This document shows positions 1 through 7,843 of a stretch of 64,000 bases of DNA, one piece after another (positions within the stretch are counted from its first letter, which is position 1; each line of letters starts with the position of its first letter). This DNA is from Flavobacterium sp. DG2-3 (lineage in GTDB: Bacteria > Bacteroidota > Bacteroidia > Flavobacteriales > Flavobacteriaceae), in the NCBI RefSeq assembly GCF_030730925.1, contig NZ_JAVAMB010000015.1, forward strand, positions 46,824-110,823, in the 5' to 3' direction. The notes below the pieces were generated by a model. It was not told the origin of the DNA, searched no databases, and saw nothing but the letters and a program-made list of their open reading frames with translations. The translations under genes were made by a program, and so were the position numbers.

Positions 1-537
1 ATCTTTCAATTTTAACATCTCACGTAAGTTGATTTCCATATCTGTTGCAACTCCTTGCGCTCCTCCAGATGGCTGGTGAATCATTACTCTTGAGTGAGGC
101 AATGCAGAACGTTTTCCTGCTGCTCCTGCACATAATAAAACTGCTCCCATAGAAGCTGCCATTCCTGTACAGATTGTTGCTACATCTGGTTTGATGTATT
201 GCATTGTATCGTAAATTCCTAAACCTGCGTAAACACTTCCTCCTGGAGAGTTTAAATAAATTTGAATATCTTTTGAAGCATCAGCGCTTTCTAAAAATAA
301 TAACTGAGCCTGAACGATATTGGCGATCTGATCGTCGATACCTGTTCCTAAGAAGATGATTCTGTCCATCATTAATCTTGAGAAAACGTCTAATTGAGAA
401 ATATTCAACTGGCGTTCTTCAATAATATATGGAGTCATGTTTGTTGGAGTCATTGCTGCTACTATTTTATCGTAATACATTGCGTTTACTCCTTGGTGCT
501 TTGTAGCAAATTTCTTGAATTCTTTACCGTAGTTCAT
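1..537 (-). CDS. clpP: ATP-dependent Clp protease proteolytic subunit ClpP (partial)
   Basis: This is the N-terminal 179 residues of ClpP, the serine peptidase that forms a double heptameric ring and degrades proteins unfolded by ClpX or other Clp ATPases in the cytosol. The translation contains the oxyanion segment SPGGSVYAG, the nucleophile-serine motif MAASMGAVLL and the catalytic-histidine motif VMIHQPSGG. The window edge cuts the gene just before the part that carries the catalytic Asp. The start at 537 gives MNYGKEFKKFATKH, a short N-terminal extension of the kind I know from other flavobacterial ClpP. The gene lies downstream of trigger factor on the same strand, the usual tig-clpP order, separated here by about 320 bp that hold a structured element. 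Identification is secure; only the C-terminus is missing. Confidence 0.95.
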   Translation of the reverse strand, partial: MNYGKEFKKFATKHQGVNAMYYDKIVAAMTPTNMTPYIIEERQLNISQLDVFSRLMMDRIIFLGTGIDDQIANIVQAQLLFLESADASKDIQIYLNSPGGSVYAGLGIYDTMQYIKPDVATICTGMAASMGAVLLCAGAAGKRSALPHSRVMIHQPSGGAQGVATDMEINLREMLKLKD

Positions 538-628
538 ATTGTAGTGTTCTAAGTTTATGTTATAATGATATTATTTTCTCATCAAAGGTTGTACCTCTTT
601 CAAAAAAATGTCAATTTGTCCTATTTCT

Positions 629-768
629 AGCCCAGATAGCAGTGGAAAGCTTTTTTTAATTGACAACTATTTTTTGTTGGTAGAAAAAAGCGACCAACGG
701 AAGCTCTTTTTTTACCTTACAAAAAAAGGCGACAATAAAAAAACTTGCAACGGATAGCTGGATTAGCT
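629..768. ncRNA. Candidate structured intergenic RNA/repeat element between tig and clpP
   Basis: The 319-bp gap 538-856 holds no gene but shows a branched fold. On the plus strand, AAG-TTTTTTT-ATTG (647-662, with two single-base bulges) pairs with CAAT-AAAAAAA-CTT (733-746). Inside are a hairpin GTTGGT/ACCAAC (676-681/693-698) and a second C-T7/A7-G (706-713/721-728). Outside, CCAG (632-635) can pair with CTGG (758-761) and AGC (629-631) with GCT (766-768). GC-rich flanks with a shared GATAGC core (636-640 and 753-758) frame the stem. From memory, similar blocks recur between genes in other Flavobacterium genomes and could correspond to an Rfam class such as Flavo-1, but I cannot check this. 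Orientation is uncertain because the fold is nearly symmetrical. Confidence 0.4.
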
Positions 769-801
769 TCTGAAAAGTAATCAAAAAATAAATTAAAACA
801 A

Positions 802-834
802 AAGAGCGTCGGGAAAAAACTTCCTGACGCTCTT
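802..834 (-). terminator. Rho-independent terminator of tig
   Basis: A 9-bp perfect arm (AAGAGCGTC-type, 802-810, with GACGCTCTT, 826-834) is extended by GGGA/TCCT pairs. On the minus strand it is followed by a T-rich tract (TTTTGTTTTAATTT). It lies 22 bp past the trigger-factor stop codon, so clpP is probably transcribed at least partly on its own. Confidence 0.85.
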
Positions 835-856
835 AATATGAATATTATTTTAGAAA

Positions 857-2179
857 TTATTCTCCGTAAGAAGCAGCGATAAATTCTTCGTAAGTAACCT
901 CTTTAGTTGTTGGGTTAGCTTTTTCTTTGAAGATATCTAACATTTTTGATGCCACAACTTGCTCAGAAAGTCTCTTTACTTCTTCTTGGTTAGATAAAAC
1001 TCTAGCCACGATTCCTTCTACTTCTTCGTCAGTTGGATTTGTTTGTCCAAATTGAGCCATTTGCTGTCTGATAGCGTTTGATGTAAAAGCTTTTAAGTCT
1101 TCAAATGTAATTTGGATATTGCTTTGCGCTAAAGCTTTTCCTTCGATTAATTGGAAACGTAAACCTTTTTCAGATCTTGCGTATTCAACTTCAGCTTCTT
1201 CTGCAGTTAATTTTTTCTCTCCTACAGTTTGCAACCATTTTTTAAGGAATTCAGCTGGTAAATCAAATTTTGTGTTTTCGATTAAGAAATCCTGAACGTC
1301 TAATAATAATTTTTGCTCTGATTGCTGTGCAAATTGTGCTTCAGCATCTTCTTTAATTTTAGCTTTTAAATCTTCTAGAGAAGCTACTTTTCCTTCACCA
1401 AAAAGTTTGTCAAATAATTCTTGGTTTAATTCAGCTGGCTCAGAACCATTGATAGCGCTGATAGTAAAGTTTACTTCAACATCTAAACCGTGAACACCTT
1501 CGTGACCAACTTTTAAGTAATCCATTAATTGGTGATCGTCTTCAAATAAACCTTTTGTGCTTACTGTAACAACATCTCCAACTTTTTTACCTACGAATTG
1601 TTTTCCAGCTTTTTTACTGAAAGCGCTAACTGCAATTGTAGTTGTATTGTCGATTCCTTCAGCTTCGTTTGAGAATGTTCCAGTTAAGTCTGAGTTTTCA
1701 TCAGATACTTCTTGAGGAATTGCTTTTCCAAATTGTTTTTGGATACGCTCTACTTGTCCGTCGATTAATTTATCGTCAGCAGTAACGATATATTTTACGA
1801 TATCATTTTTAGCTTCTAAATCAATTTCGAAGTTTGGCACTAAACCAATTTCGTATTCGAAAGTTAATTCTTCAGCATCCCAGTTAAAATCTTCATTTAC
1901 TTTAGCAAGAGGAGTTCCTAAAAGATTTAATCTTTCAGATTGAATATAACGCTCTAAAGCCAAATCAACTACTTTTTTGATCTCTTCTTGCTTAATAGCT
2001 TTTCCGTATTGTTTTTCAACAAGATCTTTAGGCACGGCACCTTTTCTAAATCCTTTAACTTGCGCTAAAGGCATTTTTTCGTTAATTCTTTTTGCTACTT
2101 GACCTTTATAATCCATATGAACAACGTTCATAACGATTGTCTCGTTTACAGCGTCTATTGCTACTCTTTTAATATCCAT
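857..2179 (-). CDS. tig: Trigger factor, ribosome-associated chaperone
   Basis: Trigger factor binds next to the ribosomal exit tunnel and shields nascent chains. The 440-residue protein has an N-terminal ribosome-binding domain with the signature GFRKGAVP at residues 43-50. A middle FKBP-like region (about 155-245) is strongly diverged, as is usual in Bacteroidetes. The long helical C-terminal chaperone arm (about 250-430) is rich in Glu, Lys and Gln. The length matches the family. It precedes clpP on the same strand. Hairpins close it on both sides: 802-834 ends it, and 2206-2240 separates it from the upstream gene, so it is probably a monocistronic unit starting within about 30 bp of leader or reached by read-through. 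Confidence 0.95.
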   Translation of the reverse strand: MDIKRVAIDAVNETIVMNVVHMDYKGQVAKRINEKMPLAQVKGFRKGAVPKDLVEKQYGKAIKQEEIKKVVDLALERYIQSERLNLLGTPLAKVNEDFNWDAEELTFEYEIGLVPNFEIDLEAKNDIVKYIVTADDKLIDGQVERIQKQFGKAIPQEVSDENSDLTGTFSNEAEGIDNTTTIAVSAFSKKAGKQFVGKKVGDVVTVSTKGLFEDDHQLMDYLKVGHEGVHGLDVEVNFTISAINGSEPAELNQELFDKLFGEGKVASLEDLKAKIKEDAEAQFAQQSEQKLLLDVQDFLIENTKFDLPAEFLKKWLQTVGEKKLTAEEAEVEYARSEKGLRFQLIEGKALAQSNIQITFEDLKAFTSNAIRQQMAQFGQTNPTDEEVEGIVARVLSNQEEVKRLSEQVVASKMLDIFKEKANPTTKEVTYEEFIAASYGE

Positions 2180-2205
2180 CTTCTTCTTTAATTTACATAA
2201 TAAAA

Positions 2206-2240
2206 TTGGGTTGCAAAATTATAAAATTTTTGCAACCCAA
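2206..2240 (-). terminator. Strong inverted repeat, terminator of the 2292-2636 gene
   Basis: TTGGGTTGCAAAA (2206-2218) and TTTTGCAACCCAA (2228-2240) form a 13-bp perfect stem, followed on the minus strand by TTTTATTATG. It sits 52 bp past the upstream stop and only 26 bp before the trigger-factor start. It could therefore also act as an attenuator in front of tig. Confidence 0.75.
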
Positions 2241-2291
2241 CCAAGTTTTTAATCTATTGTATTAGAAGCAGTTTTAATCTGCCATAATGTT

Positions 2292-2636
2292 TTATTTATC
2301 GTCTCCCAGTATTTTATAGGTGATAGATTGCAGAATAGACAAAATTACACTGAATATTAATGCTGTCCAGAACGAATCTACTGCAAAGCCTCCTACAATC
2401 TTTGTACAAAGCAAAATAATGATGGCGTTTATAACTAATAAAAATAATCCGAGAGTAACTACTGTTACTGGTAATGTCAGGATAACCAATATTGGTTTTA
2501 TAAACAAATTAAGCAATCCTAGAACAAAAGCAACAATTACAGCTGTTCCAAAACTTGCCACGTGAACACCAGTTAAAAGGTTAGACAGTAACAAAACCAA
2601 GGCTGCTGTAACAAGAAGTCTAAGTATTAATTTCAT
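2292..2636 (-). CDS. Small four-helix membrane protein, phage-holin-4-2 (PF04020) family
   Basis: A 114-residue, very hydrophobic protein with about four membrane segments (roughly 5-22, 30-52, 56-78 and 84-106) and a short basic/acidic tail. The pattern, including the NLFIKPILVILTLPVT motif, is that of the PF04020 family, which databases call phage holin family IV. No phage genes are nearby and the family is widespread in free-living bacteria, so the name is probably historical and the role is unknown. The gene ends at a strong hairpin (2206-2240). The start at 2636 places Lys and Arg just before the first helix, as expected. Confidence 0.75.
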   Translation of the reverse strand: MKLILRLLVTAALVLLLSNLLTGVHVASFGTAVIVAFVLGLLNLFIKPILVILTLPVTVVTLGLFLLVINAIIILLCTKIVGGFAVDSFWTALIFSVILSILQSITYKILGDDK

Positions 2637-2688
2637 AACTTTTTCTTTTAAATTTTAAATAAATGTACTAAAATTTTTATCACAAAAA

Positions 2689-3453
2689 CTACTCTTTTAA
2701 AAAGGAAGCTGTCATTTCGAAAAACATTTTCGGATTTTCGGCATGAAGCCAATGCCCAGCGTTTGGAATCGTTTCTAATTTTAAATTTGGAAAATGCTGA
2801 CGGATTCCGTCAAGATCTGCATCTTGAATATAGCCAGAATTTCCACCGCGGATAAACAATGTCGGCTGGTCAAAAACTAAACCATCTGGCAAAGGTTTTC
2901 CAATCGCATCCAGATTATTATTAAAAGCTGGCAGATTAAATCTAAAAGCTAATTGTCCTGGTTCTTTCCAATATAAATTTTTCAATAAAAACTGACGTGT
3001 TCCAAAATCGGGAACATATTGTGACAAAGTTGCTTCTACGTCATTTCGGCTTGGCTTTACCGAAAAATCAACGGCATTTAATCCTGCTAAAATATCTTGA
3101 TGATGTTGTTTATAAAATCTCGGACCAATATCTGCCACAATCAACTTATCTACAATTTCTGGATGCGTAGTCGCAAAAAGCATCGCAACTTTTCCTCCCA
3201 TTGAATGTCCTAGAATATCAATTCGTGTTAGATTATTTGCTTGACAGTATTCATAAACGTCCTGCACCATTGCCTCATAACTCCACTCGTCTGAATGAAA
3301 ACTGCGTCCATGGTTTCTTAAATCTAAAATATGAACTTGAAATCCGGCTTCTACATATTGTCCAGCAAGAGTTTTCCAATTGTCAGACATTCCGAGAAAG
3401 CCGTGCATGATGACAAATGGTTTTCCTTCGCCTTCTATTTTTGAGTATAACAT
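2689..3453 (-). CDS. Alpha/beta-fold hydrolase (YbfF-like esterase)
   Basis: The protein is a 254-residue single-domain alpha/beta hydrolase. Visible elements are the oxyanion HGFLG motif (17-21), the strand-turn DLRNHGRS (44-51), the nucleophile elbow GHSMGG with Ser84, and the catalytic-His motif NAGHWLHAENP near residue 237. There is no signal peptide, so it is cytosolic. It resembles YbfF-type short-chain acyl esterases, but the substrate cannot be read from sequence. It is the third gene of a minus-strand row (pdxJ, DUF1016 nuclease, this gene) with 24 bp to the upstream stop. Confidence 0.85.
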   Translation of the reverse strand: MLYSKIEGEGKPFVIMHGFLGMSDNWKTLAGQYVEAGFQVHILDLRNHGRSFHSDEWSYEAMVQDVYEYCQANNLTRIDILGHSMGGKVAMLFATTHPEIVDKLIVADIGPRFYKQHHQDILAGLNAVDFSVKPSRNDVEATLSQYVPDFGTRQFLLKNLYWKEPGQLAFRFNLPAFNNNLDAIGKPLPDGLVFDQPTLFIRGGNSGYIQDADLDGIRQHFPNLKLETIPNAGHWLHAENPKMFFEMTASFLKE

Positions 3454-3477
3454 ATTTAAATATTTATTTTTTGAGAT

Positions 3478-4464
3478 TTAATTCTCTTTTTCTAATCCAA
3501 ATCTTTGAATATTGTTTTCAATTAATGCTTTTAATTCTTCTTCTTTTGGCATGTAAAGTAAATATTGACTTGCAAAAACACTTTTCTTATCAGCCAGTAC
3601 CGAATATTTCACAATCGTTTCATCTTTCTCCGAACAGAGCAAAATTCCAATTGTCGGCTGATCAGACTCTCCTTTTTTCAAATCATCGTACATACGAACA
3701 TACATATCGATTTGCCCAATATCCTGATGAGATAAGGAACCTGTTTTTAAATCAATAATAACAAAGCACTTTAAAATATAATTATAGAATACTAAATCAA
3801 TATAAAAATCAGAGGTATCTGTAACTATATGTTGTTGTCTTGCAACAAAAGCAAATCCTTTTCCAAATTCCAACAGAAATTGTTGCAGATGATCTATAAT
3901 AGAAGTTTCTATACTTCGCTCAGAATTTTTACTTTCTGGCGACAATCCTAAAAACTCAAATATATAAGGATCTTTTATTAGACTATGAATTGTTTCTGGT
4001 TTTGCTTCAATATCCTTATGCTCTAAAACACGCTCAAAAGCTAATGAGTTTATCTGTCGTTGAAGCGTTCTGCTATTCCAATTATTTACTATACTTTCAT
4101 TTAAATAATATTTGATTTTTTCATTAGAATTTAATCTTGATAATAAACGATAATGTGTCCAGCTCAATTCAGTACGCAATGCGTTCCAAATTGGAAAAGC
4201 TTTATAAAAAGCCCGCATATTATTTAAGTTTCTTTCATCAAATCCTTTTCCAAACTCTACTGTAAGCTGATTTGCTAAATTCTTTAAAGTTGATTTGCCA
4301 TAGTCTGCACGATCTTTTCCTTTTTGTTCAGCTTCAACAATCAGCTTCCCAATTTCCCAATATGTTTCAAGTAATGCTGAATTTGCCATTCTAAAAACAC
4401 GTTGACGAGATTGAAGAATAATTTCTTTAATTTCTGAAAATAATGGAATCTGGTTTATTATCAT
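3478..4464 (-). CDS. DUF1016/YhcG-family PDDEXK nuclease
   Basis: This 328-residue protein has the two parts of the YhcG family. The N-terminal DUF1016 helical domain (about 10-150) has YWEIGKLI and the SWTHYRLLSRL block. The C-terminal PDDEXK-type nuclease domain (about 160-315) has candidate metal-binding residues Glu186, Asp223 and the pair Asp238-x-Lys240 in IIDLKTG. Family members cut DNA in silico by fold but their biological role is poorly known; they are often accessory genes near restriction or recombinase loci. Here it stands alone between pdxJ and a hydrolase gene, with 34-bp and 24-bp gaps, which looks like a single-gene insertion into a housekeeping row (inference). No toxin-like partner is adjacent. 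Confidence 0.85.
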   Translation of the reverse strand: MIINQIPLFSEIKEIILQSRQRVFRMANSALLETYWEIGKLIVEAEQKGKDRADYGKSTLKNLANQLTVEFGKGFDERNLNNMRAFYKAFPIWNALRTELSWTHYRLLSRLNSNEKIKYYLNESIVNNWNSRTLQRQINSLAFERVLEHKDIEAKPETIHSLIKDPYIFEFLGLSPESKNSERSIETSIIDHLQQFLLEFGKGFAFVARQQHIVTDTSDFYIDLVFYNYILKCFVIIDLKTGSLSHQDIGQIDMYVRMYDDLKKGESDQPTIGILLCSEKDETIVKYSVLADKKSVFASQYLLYMPKEEELKALIENNIQRFGLEKEN

Positions 4465-4498
4465 TATCTAAAAATTTAAATTCAAAAAACTAAAATTC

Positions 4499-5212
4499 TT
4501 ATTTCAATTTATTCAGATACATATTCACCGTATTATCTAAACCTAAATAGAGCGCTTCTGAAATTAAAGCATGACCGATAGAAACCTCTAATAAACCTGG
4601 AATATTTTGTTTAAAAAACTTGATATTATCCAAACTCAAATCGTGTCCAGCATTGATTCCTAAACCTAATTCATTTGCCAATTTAGCGGCTTCAACATAA
4701 GGATCAATCCCTCTTTCGTTTCCTAAATCGTATTGGTGCGCAAAAGATTCTGTGTACAATTCAATTCTATCTGTACCCGTTTTTTTAGCTCCTTCAATCA
4801 TTTCCAAAATCGGATCAACAAAAATCGAAGTTCTGATTCCGTTTCTTTGAAATTCCTGAATCACTTCTGTCAAATATTCTTGATTTTTTATTGTATCCCA
4901 ACCTGCAGAAGAAGTTATAGCGCCAATTGCGTCTGGAACCAAGGTTACTTGGTCTGGTTTGCATTCTAAAACCAAATCAATAAAATTATGCTGCGGATTT
5001 CCTTCAATATTATATTCTGTTGTAACGACTGCTTTTAAATCGCGCGCATCCTGATAACGAATATGGCGCTCATCTGGACGTGGGTGAATAGTAATTCCTT
5101 GCCCGCCAAATCGCTGAATATCTGCAGCCACTTTTAATAAATCAGGAACATTTCCGCCGCGAGCATTTCGAAGCGTTGCAATTTTATTGATATTTACACT
5201 TAATTTTGTCAT
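4499..5212 (-). CDS. pdxJ: Pyridoxine 5'-phosphate synthase PdxJ
   Basis: PdxJ condenses 1-deoxy-D-xylulose 5-phosphate with 3-amino-2-oxopropyl phosphate to give pyridoxine 5'-phosphate, the last ring-forming step of the DXP-dependent vitamin B6 route. The 237-residue TIM barrel shows the N-terminal motif NINKIATLRNARGG (7-20), the substrate-binding HPRPDERHIRYQD (43-55), and the late phosphate-binding GINAGHDLSLDN motif (about 185-196). Length and motif order are those of the family. It is the first gene of the minus-strand row and diverges from the CBS-domain gene at 5328. A TAnnTTTG element lies 42 bp upstream. Confidence 0.95.
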   Translation of the reverse strand: MTKLSVNINKIATLRNARGGNVPDLLKVAADIQRFGGQGITIHPRPDERHIRYQDARDLKAVVTTEYNIEGNPQHNFIDLVLECKPDQVTLVPDAIGAITSSAGWDTIKNQEYLTEVIQEFQRNGIRTSIFVDPILEMIEGAKKTGTDRIELYTESFAHQYDLGNERGIDPYVEAAKLANELGLGINAGHDLSLDNIKFFKQNIPGLLEVSIGHALISEALYLGLDNTVNMYLNKLK

Positions 5213-5253
5213 ATAAATAGATATTAATTCTAGTAACCTTATATTTGTTACGA

Positions 5254-5261
5254 CAAAAATA
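5254..5261 (-). promoter_or_regulatory. Candidate -7 element upstream of pdxJ
   Basis: The minus strand reads TATTTTTG, an exact match to the Bacteroidetes -7 consensus TAnnTTTG, 42 bp before the pdxJ start. No clear TTTG -33 element was found at the expected distance. On the plus strand of the same gap, TATATTTG (5240-5247) is a second match that could serve the divergent CBS gene. Confidence 0.4.
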
Positions 5262-5327
5262 CAAAGTAAAACAGAGCGGTTTTCGGTATTTTTTGATTAT
5301 TTTGCATCAAATATCCTCAATTGATTT

Positions 5328-5990
5328 ATGACAGAAATTACAAACTATATCACAAACGATTTCAGAGCGATTGACAGTCAGGAAACGATAGCCTCGATTC
5401 AGGACTTTTTTATCGATGTAAATTTTTCTCATTTTCCGATTTTAGAAGATGGTACTTTCATTGGAAGCATTTCTTCTGATGATGTCGAAACGTTTGACAT
5501 TGACAAAAAAGCAATTGACTACAAATATACTTTAGAACGTTTTTTTGCCAGAAAATCGATGATCTGGCTTGATGTCTTAGAGGTCTTTGCAAAAAACCAC
5601 ACAAACATCCTTCCTATTCTTGACGAAAACAATAATTATATTGGCTATTATGAAATGGTAGACATTATGAAGTTTTTTCAGGAAACTCCATTTTTAAAAG
5701 AACCAGGCGCTATTATTATTGTACAAAAAGGTCTTTTGGATTATTCAATGAGTGAGGTAACCCAAATTATAGAAAGCAATAACGGAAAAGTTTTAGGCTG
5801 TTTTGTTTCTGAAGCTGATACAGAAAACAATGTTCAGATTACGGTAAAAATTGGTTTAGGAGCAATTAATGAGATTATCCAGACCTATAGAAGATACGGT
5901 TACGAAATTATTTCTGAACATCAGGAAGATACCTATATTAACAGCTTAAAAGAGCGATCAGATTATTTAGACAAATACCTTAATATATAG
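5328..5990 (+). CDS. CBS-domain protein with C-terminal ACT-like region
   Basis: This 220-residue cytosolic protein has two CBS motifs in the N-terminal 120 residues (IxDVNFSHFPILEDGTFIGSIS and later NILPILDENNNYIGYYEMVDI). A C-terminal stretch (about 130-205) follows, with alternating strands and helices, beginning GAIIIVQKGLLDYSMSEV. CBS pairs usually bind adenine nucleotides and regulate a partner. The gene heads the plus-strand block and precedes nadK by 98 bp, a neighbourhood I recall as conserved in Flavobacteriia. A role linked to NAD kinase or to pyridoxal phosphate is speculation; the family assignment is solid. Confidence 0.8.
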   Translation: MTEITNYITNDFRAIDSQETIASIQDFFIDVNFSHFPILEDGTFIGSISSDDVETFDIDKKAIDYKYTLERFFARKSMIWLDVLEVFAKNHTNILPILDENNNYIGYYEMVDIMKFFQETPFLKEPGAIIIVQKGLLDYSMSEVTQIIESNNGKVLGCFVSEADTENNVQITVKIGLGAINEIIQTYRRYGYEIISEHQEDTYINSLKERSDYLDKYLNI

Positions 5991-6034
5991 ATTTTGAATG
6001 TGCCAATGAGAAAATTAGTTAATTAGACATTTTT

Positions 6035-6080
6035 CACATTTGCAAATTATCTAATTGACACATTGACAAATTATCTAATT
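6035..6080. repeat. Tandem 22-nt direct repeat in the nadK leader
   Basis: Two 22-nt copies (6035-6056 and 6059-6080) with the common core CAAATTATCTAATT differ at two positions only. Related AT-rich words (ATTAGTTAATTAG, 6014-6026) precede them. The repeats end 8 bp before the nadK start. AT-rich intergenic repeats of this style are common in Flavobacterium, and no function is visible. Confidence 0.6.
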
Positions 6081-6088
6081 TAAATAGA

Positions 6089-6973
6089 ATGAAAATAGCC
6101 ATTTACGGACAATACTATCAGAATAGCACAGAACCTATTATAAAAGACATTTTCAAATTTTTCAATACCAATAACGTTGAAATGGTAATTGAAGAAAATT
6201 TCCTGAAAATGCTTTACGAAAAACAGCTTGTAAAAAAAGAATACAAAACTTTTTCTCCAAGTACTGCTTTAGACAATAGTTTTGAAATGCTGATTAGTAT
6301 TGGAGGTGACGGTACTATTTTAAGAGCCGCTGCTTTTGTTCGTAATTCTGGAGTTCCTTTATTAGGTATAAATGCAGGCCGATTAGGTTTTCTTGCTAAA
6401 GTTCAGAAAGAGAATATCGAAAGTTTACTACAATATGTAATAGACCAAAATTACACCACTTCTGAAAGAACTTTGTTAGGATTAAGCTGTGAACCTTATA
6501 ACGAGGCTTTCAAAGAACTTAATTTTGCAATGAACGAAGTTACAGTGAGCAGAAAAGACACGACTTCGATGATTACGGTTGAAACTTATTTGAACAATGA
6601 ATATTTAAATTCTTATTGGGCCGACGGATTAATCATTTCAACGCCAACCGGATCAACAGGATATTCGCTTAGCTGTGGCGGACCAATTTTAACGCCAGAT
6701 GTAAAAAGCCTTGTTATTACGCCAATTGCCCCACACAATTTAACTGCCAGACCTCTTGTTATTCCTGACGATACCGAAATTACACTGCGCGTAACAGGAA
6801 GAGAAGACCAATACCTAGTTTCTTTAGATTCGAGAATTTCCTCTGTGAAAAATGAATCTATTTTAAAAATTAAAAAGACAGATTACAAAATTAAAATGGT
6901 TGAAATACCAGGCGAAACTTTCTTAAAGACCTTGAGAAACAAACTGCTCTGGGGAGAAGATAAAAGAAATTAA
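6089..6973 (+). CDS. nadK: NAD kinase
   Basis: NAD kinase phosphorylates NAD to NADP with ATP or polyphosphate. The 294-residue protein carries the diagnostic GGDGT loop (72-76), the NAGRLGFLA segment (95-103), the Asn-Glu pair (149-150) and the glycine-rich TPTGSTGYS motif (185-193). The length is normal for a bacterial PpnK. There is no signal peptide. It follows the CBS-domain gene in the same direction; the 98-bp gap contains the 22-nt repeats, so transcription may be joint. The start gives the typical MKIAIYGQ beginning. Confidence 0.95.
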   Translation: MKIAIYGQYYQNSTEPIIKDIFKFFNTNNVEMVIEENFLKMLYEKQLVKKEYKTFSPSTALDNSFEMLISIGGDGTILRAAAFVRNSGVPLLGINAGRLGFLAKVQKENIESLLQYVIDQNYTTSERTLLGLSCEPYNEAFKELNFAMNEVTVSRKDTTSMITVETYLNNEYLNSYWADGLIISTPTGSTGYSLSCGGPILTPDVKSLVITPIAPHNLTARPLVIPDDTEITLRVTGREDQYLVSLDSRISSVKNESILKIKKTDYKIKMVEIPGETFLKTLRNKLLWGEDKRN

Positions 6974-7098
6974 ACTCTTTTCTGATTCTTCACTATACGA
7001 TAATACCACATTTTCTCGTTCTGCATGTAGTGAATCATCATTAAATGGCTCAAAATCATAACGTAAATTGAAAAAAAAGCACATTTAAGCAAAGGAAC

Positions 7099-7128
7099 TT
7101 TGATTCGTATTGATAATTATTATATTTG
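7099..7128 (+). promoter_or_regulatory. Bacteroidetes-type promoter for the porG-uppS-bamA block
   Basis: TTTG (7099-7102) and TATATTTG (7121-7128) are separated by 18 bp, matching the TTTG-n(17-23)-TAnnTTTG consensus of Bacteroidetes housekeeping sigma factors. The predicted transcription start lies about 12 bp before the start codon at 7147. This is the best complete promoter match in the window. Confidence 0.7.
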
Positions 7129-7146
7129 CACGCAATTTTGAATTAA

Positions 7147-7842
7147 ATGAAGAAAATTTTTAATTTATTGTTATGTTTTTTCCCCTTTATTACACTTAAT
7201 GCTCAAATCAATGAGATTGGTGTTTTTCTTGGTGGAAGCAACTTTGTTGGAGATGTTGGTAAAACAACTTATATCAACCCAGAAAAACTAGCTTTTGGTA
7301 TTCTGTATAAATGGAATAGAAGCCCTAGACATTCCTGGAGATTCTCTTACACTCAATCAAATGTTAGTGGAAATGACCTCAAATCTGACGAAAGCGGAAG
7401 AAGCGGAAGAGGTTATCGCTTTGACAATGATATAAAAGAGTTTTCTGCTGGTTTAGAATTTAATTTCTTTGATTTTAATCTGCATGATTATCATACAAAA
7501 ATAACTCCTTATGTATTTTCAGGATTAAATTTTTTCCTGTATGATAATTTGTATCGATATCGCCAACCAGCAGATCCAAACATAATATATTCCGAAAACT
7601 CAAGCTCTCTTGCTATACCTTTTATACTAGGTATAAAATCGAACATAACACCACGTTTCGTATTAGGACTTGAAACTGGAGTACGTTATACTTTCACAGA
7701 CAACATTGACGGAAGCAACCCTGATACAAGTAGTTCAAACATTTTAAAGTTTGGAAATTTAAATAATAATGACTGGTATGTTTTTTCAGGTATTACTTTA
7801 ACCTATACCTTTGGACAAAAACCTTGCTATTGCGCAGAATAA
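7147..7842 (+). CDS. PorG-like outer-membrane beta-barrel protein (DUF6089 family)
   Basis: A 231-residue protein with a signal peptide (MKKIFNLLLCFFPFITLNAQ, cut near residue 20). The remainder alternates polar and aromatic strands typical of a small outer-membrane barrel: EIGVFLGGSNFVGDVG at the start and a terminal WYVFSGITLTYTFG strand. The DUF6089 family in this position, just before uppS and bamA, is annotated in databases as the type IX secretion protein PorG. The size, position and strand pattern agree, though PorG function is inferred from relatives only. It is translationally close to uppS (its stop is 1 bp before the uppS ATG). It ends with the odd tail GQKPCYCAE, with two cysteines. 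Confidence 0.75.
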   Translation: MKKIFNLLLCFFPFITLNAQINEIGVFLGGSNFVGDVGKTTYINPEKLAFGILYKWNRSPRHSWRFSYTQSNVSGNDLKSDESGRSGRGYRFDNDIKEFSAGLEFNFFDFNLHDYHTKITPYVFSGLNFFLYDNLYRYRQPADPNIIYSENSSSLAIPFILGIKSNITPRFVLGLETGVRYTFTDNIDGSNPDTSSSNILKFGNLNNNDWYVFSGITLTYTFGQKPCYCAE

Positions 7843-7843
7843 A

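Noticed and set aside
2292..2636. Evidence for a prophage because the protein family is named phage holin
   Set aside because: No other phage gene is present and the family is common in non-phage contexts.
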